From assembly GCA_963827705.1 (NCBI GenBank), contig CAWHBN010000009.1:32790-96789 (forward strand): DNA of 64,000 nt. The letters are read 5' to 3'. The translations under genes and the position numbers were made by a program. The notes below the pieces were generated by a model. The model made no database searches and was not told where the DNA came from. It saw only the letters and a program-made list of their open reading frames with translations. Source of the DNA: JACDAN01 sp963827705. GTDB lineage: Bacteria; Actinomycetota; Thermoleophilia; Gaiellales; Gaiellaceae. How positions within the stretch are numbered: the first letter of the stretch is position 1; the number at the start of each line of letters is the position of its first letter. This document shows, one piece after another, positions 17,468-27,985 of the stretch.

Positions 17468-17796
17468 GCGGGCAAGCCTCGCATGCGGCCGCCGAGGATG
17501 TGCCAGTGAAGGTGGAAGACGGTCTGGCCCGCCCCGGGCCCGACGTTGACCACGACCCTGTAGTCCTCGACACCGGCGACCTTCGCAGTCTCGGCGACAA
17601 ACTCGAGCATCCGTTTCGCCTCGTCGGCCGGAAAAGCGCCGACGTCACGAAAGGTGTCCACGTGGCGCTCGGGCAGTACGAGGAGGTGGGTGTCGGCCTG
17701 CGGGTTGATGTCGCGGATCGCGACGAAGCCGTCACCTGCGTGGACGTGGTCGCCCTCGCGGACGAGGTTGCAGAAGAGACAGTCGGCGTCAGGCAG
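17464..17796 (-). CDS. HIT-family nucleotide hydrolase
   Basis: 110 residues. Histidine-triad protein hydrolysing nucleoside phosphoramidates and related compounds. It begins with the zinc-type CLFCNLV pair and ends with the HIT motif HLHWHILGG after NVGPGAGQTVFH. CTG at 17796 has AGGAGGGG at ideal spacing and gives the normal family length. The only canonical alternative is a GTG ten codons upstream (17826) with no ribosome site. The start lies inside the end of mtaB (8-base overlap), which suggests translational coupling. Confidence 0.9.
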   Translation of the reverse strand: MPDADCLFCNLVREGDHVHAGDGFVAIRDINPQADTHLLVLPERHVDTFRDVGAFPADEAKRMLEFVAETAKVAGVEDYRVVVNVGPGAGQTVFHLHWHILGGRMRGLPA

Positions 17797-18985
17797 CGAC
17801 GATCCCCTCCTCGGTGACCGCACGGCCGCGCACCGGCACGAGGCGGCCGACGGGCGCTGCCGAATCGACCAGCCACGGCGAGTAGTCGTCGCCGTACCCT
17901 CGCCCCGGCCGGTCGACGAGCACCAGGTCGTCGTGGCCCAACTTTGTCCGCCACCGCGACTGGCAGGCCTCGTCCGAGAGCGCCCGCAGACGCGCACTCC
18001 GCGCCTTCTTCACCTGCGGTGGAACGGTGTCCTTCGCCGCCGTCTCCGTGCCGGGCCTGGGCGAATAGGGAAAGACATGGAGCTTCGTGAGGCCCGCGCG
18101 CCCGACGACGTCGACGGTCTGCTCGAACGCCGCCTCGTCCTCGGCCGGGAAGCCGACGATGACGTCCGCGGTCAGGTTGAAGTCGTCGAGGCCGGCCAGC
18201 CGACGGAGGTAGGTCGCCGCCGTGTATCGGCGTCCCATCGCACGCAGGACCCGATCGTCGCCGGACTGGAGCGGCACGTGGAGGTGGCGCCCCGCGGTGG
18301 GCGTCTCCCGAAGCGCCGCGATCAGATCGTCGTTCACGTGGTTGATCTCGATCGAGGAGAGACGAAGCCGCTCGAGGCCGGGAACCGCACCCGCCTCGCG
18401 GATGAGCCGCGCCAGCGTGAAGCCGGCGTCCCGGTCCCGGAAGCACCCGAGGTTGATCCCCGTCAGGACGACCTCGCGATGGCCCTGCCGAACACGCTTC
18501 TCGATCTCGGCGAGCACGGCCGGGGCCCGGCGGCTACGCGAGGCGCCCCGTACGAACGGGATCACGCAGAACGCGCAATTGAAGCTGCAGCCGTCCTGCA
18601 CCTTGACGAATGCGCGGACTCGATCGAGGCGCGCGTCGGCCTGCACGCACCCGATCGCCCCGACATCCCGGGCCACCGCGTCCGCGACCTCCTCGCTTCG
18701 CTTGGCGACGACGACGACGTTCGCGGGAAGGCCCTTCATCGCGTCGCCGCCGAGGTTCGCCGAGCAGCCGGTCACGTAGACGCGCTGGTGGGTGCGCGCT
18801 GCCCGGGAGGCGGCCTGGCGGGATTTCGACACCGCCTCGTGGGTGACGCAGCACGTGTTCACGACCGCGACATCCGCCCCCTCAGCGCGCTCCTCATGGC
18901 CGTCCGCGATCAGGCGCTCGCGCAACGCCTGGGCGTCCGAGTGGGACACCTTGCAGCCGAGGAAACGGACCGAGAAGGTGGCCAT
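17789..18985 (-). CDS. mtaB: tRNA t6A37 methylthiotransferase MtaB
   Basis: 398 residues. Radical-SAM enzyme adding a methylthio group to t6A37 in tRNA. The N-terminal MTTase domain has Cys in FLGCKVSHSD, VVNTCCVT and VTGCSAN for the auxiliary cluster; the radical-SAM triad is CSFNCAFC. LHVPLQSGDDRVLRAM and ADVIVGFPAEDE are typical. The short C-terminal TRAM-like end fits MtaB better than MiaB or RimO. It follows prmA by 13 bases. The rsmE gene that commonly sits between them is absent. Confidence 0.92.
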   Translation of the reverse strand: MATFSVRFLGCKVSHSDAQALRERLIADGHEERAEGADVAVVNTCCVTHEAVSKSRQAASRAARTHQRVYVTGCSANLGGDAMKGLPANVVVVAKRSEEVADAVARDVGAIGCVQADARLDRVRAFVKVQDGCSFNCAFCVIPFVRGASRSRRAPAVLAEIEKRVRQGHREVVLTGINLGCFRDRDAGFTLARLIREAGAVPGLERLRLSSIEINHVNDDLIAALRETPTAGRHLHVPLQSGDDRVLRAMGRRYTAATYLRRLAGLDDFNLTADVIVGFPAEDEAAFEQTVDVVGRAGLTKLHVFPYSPRPGTETAAKDTVPPQVKKARSARLRALSDEACQSRWRTKLGHDDLVLVDRPGRGYGDDYSPWLVDSAAPVGRLVPVRGRAVTEEGIVAA

Positions 18986-18998
18986 TCCGGCCGAGAAT

Positions 18999-19748
18999 CT
19001 ACTCGCGCACGAACCGATCGGCCGCCCAACCGCCGTCGATTCGCCGCTCCCGGTGCGCGTACCGGGCGGGCTCGGGCGTCCGAGTGTGGAAGTACCCGGC
19101 CGTCACGAGCGTGCGGACGTCGACCGCCGCACCGATCGCCTGCACCGAGGAGAGGTCGATGTTCGCGAAGCCGACATCGGCGCTCGGCAGCCTGCCGCTG
19201 AGCCCGTCGCCGAGCAGCACGTCCACCTCGACGCCGTTCGCCTCGACGTTTCTCCGCGCTGCCTCGACGGCGGCCTCGTCGTGGTCGATCGCAGTAATCG
19301 GGCCGAAGCCAAGCTTCGCCGCGGCAATCGAGAGCACACCCGAGCCGCACCCGACGTCGACGAGGCTGCCAGGCTCGAGCGAGAGGAGGAAGTCGAGGCA
19401 GAGGCGCGTCGTCGGGTGCGAGCCCGTCCCGAATGCGCGGCCGGGGTCGATGACGACCGCGATCGCATCCGCTGAGGGCTCCTCCCAAGGCGGGCCGACC
19501 CAAAGCGGCCCGATCCAGATCGGCCGGTGGAACTCGCGCCACCGCTCCTCCCAGCCGGGCTCGACGAAAGCGGACGAAACCTCCGAGAAGAGCGTTCTCA
19601 GCTGCGCTTCGCCCTCAGCGTCCGTGTAGACCACGAGCTCGCCCTCCGCCTCCTCGAAGCCCTCGGGATGAAGGTCGAGCAGCTGTGCTCTTGCCTGCTC
19701 GACCGTCTCGGCCGGCACCGCGAGCGCGACCCGCCGGAGCTCGCTCAG
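18999..19748 (-). CDS. prmA: Ribosomal protein L11 methyltransferase
   Basis: 249 residues from CTG at 19748. Methylates ribosomal protein L11 with SAM. Motifs: IDPGRAFGTGSHPTTRLCL, VDVGCGSGVLSIAAAKLG and GFANIDLS (in place of the usual NxxA/NL motif). The first standard start is GTG at 19718, which would remove the opening strand SELRRVALAV of the N-terminal L11-binding domain. CTG at 19748 forms a CTGA overlap with the dnaJ stop and restores that strand, so I prefer it. It lies in the conserved hrcA-dnaJ-prmA-mtaB order. Confidence 0.88.
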   Translation of the reverse strand: MSELRRVALAVPAETVEQARAQLLDLHPEGFEEAEGELVVYTDAEGEAQLRTLFSEVSSAFVEPGWEERWREFHRPIWIGPLWVGPPWEEPSADAIAVVIDPGRAFGTGSHPTTRLCLDFLLSLEPGSLVDVGCGSGVLSIAAAKLGFGPITAIDHDEAAVEAARRNVEANGVEVDVLLGDGLSGRLPSADVGFANIDLSSVQAIGAAVDVRTLVTAGYFHTRTPEPARYAHRERRIDGGWAADRFVRE

Positions 19749-20851
19749 CGGAACGCGCTCTTCAGCTTCTCGAAGAACCCCTCGTCGCGGTGGTACGTCT
19801 CGTCACCCGACAGTCGATCGATCGTCTCGAGGAGCTCTCGCTGCTCGTCGGTCAGCTGATGCGGGATCACGACGTTCACGAGCACACGCTGATCGCCGCG
19901 GCCGAAGCCCTGGAGCACCGGCATGCCGCGACCGCGAAGGACCCGTACCTCGCCGGGTTGCGTGCCGGGGCCGAACTCGAGCTCCACCTCGCCGTCCAAC
20001 GTCGGAACCGAAACGCGGGCGCCGAGCGCGGCCTGCGTCATCGTCAGGCGCACCTGGGAGAAGACGTCGTCGCCCTCTCGGACGAACCGCGGATCAGGGA
20101 GGACACGCACGCGGACATAGACATCGCCCGCCCGGCCGCCGGTGAGACCGGAATGGCCCTCGCCCGAAAGACGAATCCTCTGACCGTCGTGGATCCCCGG
20201 CGGGATCGTCACCTCGAGCCGGCGCTCCTCGACGACCTGGCCGGCCCCGCCACAGCGCTCGCATGGATGCTCGATGAGCTGCCCTCGGCCTCGGCACTGC
20301 GGGCAACCCTGCGTCCGGATGAACTCGCCGAAGGCGCTGCGCGAGACGTGTTGAATCCGACCCGTCCCGTCGCACGTCGGACAGGTCGTGACTGCGGTTC
20401 CGGGCTCCATTCCCTGGCCGGAGCAGCGCGAGCATGTGACCGCCACCTCGAACGGCACGTCTCGGGTCACGCCTTTCGCCGCCTCTTCGAGCACGATGTC
20501 GACCTCGGCGGCGACGTCGGCTCCGCGCCCGCGTGCCGCCGCGAAGAGGTCATCGCCGAAGAACGCCGAGAAGATGTCGGCGAGGTTCCCGAAGTCGAAC
20601 TGAGTCGGGTTGAAGCCTCCGCTCCGGAGGCCCGCGTGCCCGTACCGGTCGTAGAGCTCGCGCGTCTCGGAGTTCGAGAGCACCTCGTACGCCTCGACGA
20701 CCTCCTTGAAGCGCTCGTCCGCGTCCGGTGCGTCGGAGACGTCGGGGTGCACCTGGCGCGCGAGAGCGCGGAAGGCCTTCTTGATCTCGCCCTCGTCCGC
20801 GTCGCGACGCAGGCCGAGCACGTCGTAGTAGTCGCGCTGTGCGGTCGCCAT
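19745..20851 (-). CDS. dnaJ: Chaperone protein DnaJ
   Basis: 368 residues. Hsp40 co-chaperone that delivers substrates to DnaK and triggers its ATPase. J domain at 1-70 with HPD (VHPDVS), short Gly/Phe linker (FNPTQFDFGNLADIFSAFFG), then four zinc-finger repeats (CSRCSGQG, CPTCDGTG, CPQCRGRG, CERCGGAG) and the C-terminal substrate domains. ATG at 20851. grpE and dnaK, which often stand between hrcA and dnaJ, are not here, so a 190-base spacer separates it from hrcA; I see no clear signal in that spacer. Confidence 0.95.
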   Translation of the reverse strand: MATAQRDYYDVLGLRRDADEGEIKKAFRALARQVHPDVSDAPDADERFKEVVEAYEVLSNSETRELYDRYGHAGLRSGGFNPTQFDFGNLADIFSAFFGDDLFAAARGRGADVAAEVDIVLEEAAKGVTRDVPFEVAVTCSRCSGQGMEPGTAVTTCPTCDGTGRIQHVSRSAFGEFIRTQGCPQCRGRGQLIEHPCERCGGAGQVVEERRLEVTIPPGIHDGQRIRLSGEGHSGLTGGRAGDVYVRVRVLPDPRFVREGDDVFSQVRLTMTQAALGARVSVPTLDGEVELEFGPGTQPGEVRVLRGRGMPVLQGFGRGDQRVLVNVVIPHQLTDEQRELLETIDRLSGDETYHRDEGFFEKLKSAFR

Positions 20852-21040
20852 CTCGCCTGAGCGTAGCCCGACGCCAGGAGGGCTTGGCGGAACGCCGGCT
20901 GTGCCGCACGGCCGCGCTGCTCGCCCCGAGGACTGCGTCCTCAGTCGCGCCCGTATCTCAACCGATACGAACGCTCCCTGCGTCCTCGCCTCGGAACGAC
21001 CATCGCGCCCCTGCGACGAGCGACGTCCCGCCAATCCCTC

Positions 21041-22078
21041 CTAGTTGTCGGCGTAGATCTCCTCGACGAACCTGGAGAGCTCGCGGGCGGCTCCACGGAC
21101 GGAGTGAAGCGCGGTCTCGTAGTCCATTCGGAGCGGACCGAGGAGGCTCACGGCGCCGAGCCGGCGGTGGGCAAGCCCGTACGTCGCGCCGACGAGCGAG
21201 GCGCGCTGAAGCGCGGGGTGCGGGAGATCGACGCCGAGCCGGACGAACGGGCCCCGCGTCCCGAGCGCCTCCCCGAGGATCTGGAGGACGACCGCCCGGT
21301 GTTCCAGAGCCTCAAGCAGCCCGCGATACGCCTCGAGGTCCTCGCCCCTGACATCGCCGAGGACCAGGGCCGTCCCGCCGACGAAGAGCCGCTGTTCCTC
21401 CGATCCCGCAGCATGGATGAACGCGGGCCGGAAGAGCTCGAGAAATCCACGCTCCCGCTCGGTCAGCCCCGGTTCGGCGAACACGTGCCTCAGCGCGCGC
21501 GACCCCGGCGCGAGGCCGACCGTTCGCTCGTTCAGATACTCGCTCGCCCAGCTGACGAGGCCCTGGTCTACCGGCTCACCGAGTGCGAACACGCGCTTCG
21601 TCACGCCTCCCGTCGAGGTGATCACCACGGTCGCCATCACCTGCGGCTGGAGCTCGAGCACCTCGACGTGCCTGACCGTCGCAGCCTCGAGAGGCGGCGC
21701 CGAAACGAGTGCCAACAGCCGCGTCATCTGAGCCAGTGCCTCGGTCGTCGCCTGCAGGGCACTCTCGACCTCGGCACCCGGTCCGCTCAGATCCAGCGCT
21801 ACTGACGCCGGGCGAGGCTCGAGTCGCTCGAGGAGGCCCTCGACGAAGAGCCGGTAGCCGGCCTCGCTCGGGACCCGGCCCGCGGACGTGTGCGGGTGCG
21901 TGAGCAGCCCGCGCCGCTCGAGGTCCGCGAGCTCGCCGCGCACGGTCGACGGCGAGACGCGAAGCCCGGCGCGCTCGACCAGGTGCCTGGAGCCGACCGG
22001 CTGCCCGGTGGCGATGTACTCCTCGACGAGGCTCCGCAGGATGTCCCGCTGACGGTCTGTGAGCGTCGGCTCAGCCAT
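21041..22078 (-). CDS. hrcA: Heat-inducible transcription repressor HrcA
   Basis: 345 residues. Repressor of class I heat-shock genes. N-terminal winged helix (LTDRQRDILRSLVEEYI, GSRHLVERAGLRVSPSTVRGEL, DLERRGLLTHPHTSAGRVP) then the GAF-like and inserted dimerising domains, ending in ARELSRFVEEIYADN. Its operator CIRCE (TTAGCACTC-N9-GAGTGCTAA) is not found upstream of hrcA or dnaJ here, so its targets are presumably elsewhere or use a different operator. Confidence 0.95.
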   Translation of the reverse strand: MAEPTLTDRQRDILRSLVEEYIATGQPVGSRHLVERAGLRVSPSTVRGELADLERRGLLTHPHTSAGRVPSEAGYRLFVEGLLERLEPRPASVALDLSGPGAEVESALQATTEALAQMTRLLALVSAPPLEAATVRHVEVLELQPQVMATVVITSTGGVTKRVFALGEPVDQGLVSWASEYLNERTVGLAPGSRALRHVFAEPGLTERERGFLELFRPAFIHAAGSEEQRLFVGGTALVLGDVRGEDLEAYRGLLEALEHRAVVLQILGEALGTRGPFVRLGVDLPHPALQRASLVGATYGLAHRRLGAVSLLGPLRMDYETALHSVRGAARELSRFVEEIYADN

Positions 22079-22114
22079 GCTGTTTGCAGGAATTTTAGTC
22101 GGCGCCCGCGGACT

Positions 22115-23238
22115 TCAGGCGAGCAGCTCGACGGTTACGCCACCGCCCAGCAGCCGCCCGCGCCGGGTCAGCGTGAGAGCCTCGCCCCGGTCCGCAGGGC
22201 CGCGAGTCACCAGCTCGAGCCGCTCGAGACGGGTGAGGGCGGCACCGTCGAGCACCGGAGCGAGCCCGTCCAGCGGCAGCGGCTCGTCCAATCGAAGGCC
22301 GAGCATCACGCGCTCCTGCAGGCGGACATCCGCCGAGAGGTCCTCGATCTCGCGCGGCGGAGTGTCGCCCCGCGCCAGCGCGGCGCTGTAGGTCGGCAGC
22401 CGCGGGGTATTCCGCCAGCGTCGTCCCCGCACGGTCGAGACGGCCCCCACCCCGACTCCGACGTAGTCGTGCCCGAGCCAGTACCCGAGGTTGTGCTGTG
22501 AGCGCAGGTCCCGCCCACCCGACGCCTCGGGCGGCCGGCAGAAGTTCGCGGTCTCGTACCAGCGATAGCCGGCTGCGGTCAGCCGTCCCACGACCCGCTC
22601 GAAGTACCCCTCGAGCGCAACTGCCTGACGGGCAAGCTCATCTCCATGCCTGTGCGTGAAACGGGTTCCGAGCTTCGCCTCCAGCTCGTAGCAGGAGAGA
22701 TGCTCGGGGCCGAGCGCGAGCGCCTGATCGATGTCGGCGTCGAGGCCGGAGGCGCTCTGGCCGGGGATCCCGTAGATGAGATCGAGCGAGATGTTGTCGA
22801 ATCCGGCATCACGGAGATGGTAGAAGGCTCGCCGGACGTCGTCCGGCCCGGCAACGCGCTCGAGGACCTCGAGCAGCGCCGGGTCGAATGTCTGCGCGCC
22901 CAGCGAGACCCGCGTCACGCCGCCCGCACGAAGGAGCGCGGCCAGCTCGGGGGTCACCGTCTCCGGATTCGCCTCCACCGTGACCTCGACCGCCCCGGGC
23001 AGTGCGTCCAGCAAGCGGCGAAGCTCGCCTGGCTCCGTGAAGGTCGGTGTCCCGCCGCCGAGGAACACGGTGTCGAGCTCGGGCGCGAGCAGCGCGCGCT
23101 CGAAGTCGAGCTCGGAAAGCAGTGCATCGACGTAGGAACCGTGCTCGGCGCGCCGGCCGACGACCGTGACGAAGTCGCAGTACCCGCACCGGTGCGCGCA
23201 GAACGGCAGGTGGACGTAGAGGTGGCGCGCGCCGCCGG

Positions 23239-23242
<4 letters not shown>
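22115..23242 (-). CDS. hemW: Radical-SAM haem chaperone HemW
   Basis: 375 residues. HemN-related radical-SAM protein that binds haem and passes it to respiratory proteins. Radical-SAM triad CAHRCGYC (Cys15, 19, 22), VFLGGGTPT, EANPETVT and SLDLIYGIPGQ are present. It lacks the extra N-terminal Cys of true coproporphyrinogen dehydrogenase HemN, which supports HemW. ATG overlaps the lepA stop (ATGA). Confidence 0.92.
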
Positions 23243-25026
<1,784 letters not shown>

Positions 25027-25029
25027 AGG

Positions 25030-26623
25030 TCAGTCGGCCGGGCGGGCGCGGGAGCGCAACGATAGCAACGCGTTCAGCTCGCGAACTCCCAGCAAACGGG
25101 CCGAAAACAGGTAGGCGGCGCCCCCCGCTGCGATCGCTCCGAGCACCGAGACGAGCTGTGCGAGGAAGGCCCGGCCGAGCACCTCGTCGAGCGCCCACCA
25201 GACGCCGAAGGCCACCGCGCCGAGCACGGCGGAAGCGGCGGTGATGCGCAGCGCAGAATCGATCGTCCGTGCCGAGCTCCAGGCGGACCAGTCGACGCCG
25301 CAGAAGGACGACGAGCGCAACCGTGCCGAGGATGTTCGCGACAGAGATCGCGAGCGGGATCCCCCAGGTGCCGAGCCGGTAGAAGGCGACGTAGAGCGCC
25401 GTGTTCGCGGCCAGCGTGCCGAGCGCGACGGCGGTCGGCGTCCAGGGAGACTGGAGTCCGAAAAACGCCCGGTTCAGCATCAGCATCGCGCCGTTGAAGG
25501 TGAGGCCGAGCGAGAAGGCGGCGAGCGCCCCTGCGACGACTCTTGTCTGGCTGGGTTCGAACTGGCCGCGCTCGTAGAGGAGACGGACGATCGGCTCGGC
25601 GAGGACGACCGAGATCACACTTGCGGGAATCAGCAGGAAGGCGATCTGGCGCAGGCCGGTACCGACCATGCTGCGGAAGCTCTCCAGGTCGTTGCGAGCA
25701 GCGAGCCGCGCGAGCGCCGGGAAGAGCACCGTCGCGACCGCGACCGAGAACATCCCCTGCGGAAGCATGTAGATGCGGAAGGCTGCGTCGATCGCGCTCG
25801 GCGAGAGGTCCGGGTCGATGAACCGCGCCGCGAAGAAGGTCCCGATCACGGCCGCGAAGTTGATGAGGCCGAGGCCGAGCGTGACGGGCAGCATGAGCAC
25901 GAAGATGCGCTTGACCGCGGGGTCCCGCCAGTCGATCGCCACGCGGAGCCGGCCGTCGAGCCCTGCTAGCCACGGCAAGGGCAGGAGCAGCTGGACGACG
26001 GTGCCGAGCACGATCGAGCCGGCGTAGACGTAGAGCTCCGCGTTCTCGGAGGTGGCCTGCGGAACGCCGATGACGAGGCCGGCGATGATCACGAGATTCC
26101 AGGCAACCGGCGTGAGGGCGGGGATGCTGAACTGCTCGTAGCTGTTGAGGATCCCGACGATGACGCCGGAGATCCCCAGCAGGATCACGATCGGGAAGAG
26201 GATCCTGGCGAGCGTGACGGCGAGCTCGTCATCGCCGTAGCCGAAGGCGGCCATGATCCACGGTGCTGCGAGCATGAACAGCGCCGTGATCGCGGTGAGG
26301 CCGAGGAGCAGGAGCCAGATCAGGCTCGACGCCACACGCCAGGCCCGAGCCCGCTCCCCTTTTTCGAGGAGCTCCGTGAAGACGGGCACGAAGGCGCCGG
26401 TGAGCGCGGCGTCAGCGACCAGTGCGCGCACGAGGTTCGGCACCTGGAAGGCGACGGTGAACGCGTTGATGCCCGCGCCTTCGACTCCGAAGAACCCCCG
26501 GACCACGATCTCGCGGACGAGTCCGAGGACGCGTGAGAGGCCGGTCGCGGCCGAGAACGCGGCGGTCGACACGGCGAGCCGGCGGGACGGGAACCCCGGC
26601 GCCTCTGGACGGACCTCGCTCAC
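25030..26623 (-). CDS. murJ: Lipid II flippase MurJ (one-base insertion in the sequence)
   Basis: About 530 residues when repaired. MVF-family flippase that moves lipid II across the membrane for peptidoglycan synthesis. GTG at 26623 with GGGGA eight bases upstream. N-terminal SRVLGLVREIVV, QVPNLVRALVADAALTGAFVPVF and about fourteen membrane segments are typical. After LVRLELG the frame is lost; one extra A in GGCACGG (minus strand, about 25270) breaks it, and removing it joins directly to RTIDSALRITAASAV and the last two helices. MurJ is normally essential, so the indel is probably a sequence error. Confidence 0.88.
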
Positions 26624-26702
26624 CGGCGATTCCCCACGAGATCAGGATACGAGCGGCCTTGGCGGCCTCCTGCGGCGCACGGACGGCTGCTAGCATTCCG
26701 CG

Positions 26703-26718
26703 GCCCGCAGTTGCGGGC
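26703..26718 (+). promoter_or_regulatory. Hairpin in the rpsT leader
   Basis: GCCCGCAGTTGCGGGC followed by ACTTTTACG, 13 bases before the rpsT start. TAGCAT at about 26692 could serve as a -10 element, which would put this hairpin at the very 5' end of the S20 mRNA. It may protect the transcript or act as a short attenuator. No matching -35 is convincing. Confidence 0.4.
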
Positions 26719-26731
26719 ACTTTTACGCGCG

Positions 26732-26992
26732 ATGGCGAACATCAAGCAACAGAAGAAGCGGGTCGGTACGGCCGCTCGAGAGCGGCTCCAGAACCTCCGC
26801 TACCGCTCGACCGTCAAGACGCTGACGCGTCGGCTCGAGTCTGCGGTCGCGGACGGCGATTCCGACCGGATCGCGTCAACGCACAAGGAGCTTCAGCAGT
26901 GGATCGACCGTGCAACCTCGCGCGGAGCGCTCCACCGCAACGCGGCTGCGCGCAAGAAGGCGCAGGCTGCCCGCCTCGTCTCGAGCCGGTAG
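26732..26992 (+). CDS. rpsT: 30S ribosomal protein S20
   Basis: 86 residues, highly basic. Binds 16S rRNA at the bottom of the small subunit. MANIKQQKKRVGTAARERL is the standard S20 start, and HRNAAARKKAQAARL the standard end. The ATG at 26732 is preferred over the upstream ATG (26711 frame). It stands alone on the plus strand, divergent from murJ; its stop is only six bases from the end of convergent holA. Confidence 0.96.
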   Translation: MANIKQQKKRVGTAARERLQNLRYRSTVKTLTRRLESAVADGDSDRIASTHKELQQWIDRATSRGALHRNAAARKKAQAARLVSSR

Positions 26993-26998
26993 CTCCTC

Positions 26999-27979
26999 CT
27001 ACGCCGGGGCCTTCGCCGGGTCGGTGAGCTCCACGAGCGCACGCGTGAGCTCGTGCGTGTTGGAGAGGCGGCTCGCACCCTTGAGCGCAGCGTCCAGCGA
27101 AGCCAGACGGGTCAGTGCCGCGTCGAGCTCCTCCTGGGAATAGCGGTCCGCGTGGCTGATCGCCTTGCGGACGCGGAACTCGTGCACCTTGACGCGCTTC
27201 GCGATGTCTCTGGCCCCGACGCCCTCGGCAGCGAGGAGCTTGACGCTTCGGACCAGGGTGACGTGCGCCGCGAGTCGCACGGAGATCGCAAAGGGCTCCC
27301 GGCGTTCGAGCTCTGACTCGGCTGCGGCCATGAGCGCGGCGCCGTCCCGCTCGCCCCAGGCGTCCGTGATCGCCCAGGCTGCCGCCTCGCGCGCCGGCGC
27401 CGCGAGCTTCTCGACGTCCTCCCGCGTGATCGGACTGCCTCCGGCCCAGATCGCGATCTTGTCTGCTTCGGTCGCGAGCGCGACGAGGTCGTCGCCCACG
27501 ATCTCGACGAGAGCTCGGGAGGCGTCCGGTTCGGCATTCGCACCCAGGCGCTCGAACTGTGACCGAACCCACGCAGGGAGATCGCGAGGCTTCGGCGCCT
27601 CGAACGCGAGCACCTTCCCGGCCTTCCCGACTGCCTTCGCGAGCGCGTCGCTCTTCGGGGTCTCCTGAGCCACGAGCGCCAAGACGGCTCCCGGCACGGG
27701 GTCCCCCAGGTACTCGACCACCGCCTCGGCGTCGGCCTTCTTCCAGCGCTCGACGCCTTCGACGATGACGAGGCGGCCGCCGTCGGCCCCGGCAAAGAGG
27801 CCGAGCGCGTTGCACGCCGCGACGGCCTCCGCCCCGTCCGACGTGTCCGCCGCGAGGTGCTCGATCGACTCGTCTCCGAAGCGCGAGCGGAGCCGGCGGA
27901 GCGCGCGGACGACCTTGGGCCTGTCGCTTCCGGCCAGGAGATAGACCGGCAGGAGCGGCTCGCTGGACACCGTGGGCAA
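26999..27979 (-). CDS. holA: DNA polymerase III subunit delta
   Basis: 326 residues, TTG start. Clamp-loader delta subunit that opens the sliding clamp. Family segments: LPVYLLAGSD, LFAGADGGRLVIVEG, a glycine-poor AAA+-like middle (LALVAQETPKSDALAK), ALVEIVGDDLVALATEADKIAIW and the helical C-terminal collar domain (VRKAISHADRYSQEELDAALTRL). It follows comEC by six bases in the usual comEA-comEC-holA order. Confidence 0.9.
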   Translation of the reverse strand: MPTVSSEPLLPVYLLAGSDRPKVVRALRRLRSRFGDESIEHLAADTSDGAEAVAACNALGLFAGADGGRLVIVEGVERWKKADAEAVVEYLGDPVPGAVLALVAQETPKSDALAKAVGKAGKVLAFEAPKPRDLPAWVRSQFERLGANAEPDASRALVEIVGDDLVALATEADKIAIWAGGSPITREDVEKLAAPAREAAAWAITDAWGERDGAALMAAAESELERREPFAISVRLAAHVTLVRSVKLLAAEGVGARDIAKRVKVHEFRVRKAISHADRYSQEELDAALTRLASLDAALKGASRLSNTHELTRALVELTDPAKAPA

Positions 27980-27985
27980 GCATAG

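Noticed and set aside
20852..21040. CIRCE heat-shock operator near hrcA/dnaJ
   Set aside because: No TTAGCACTC-N9-GAGTGCTAA or close variant is present here or upstream of hrcA.
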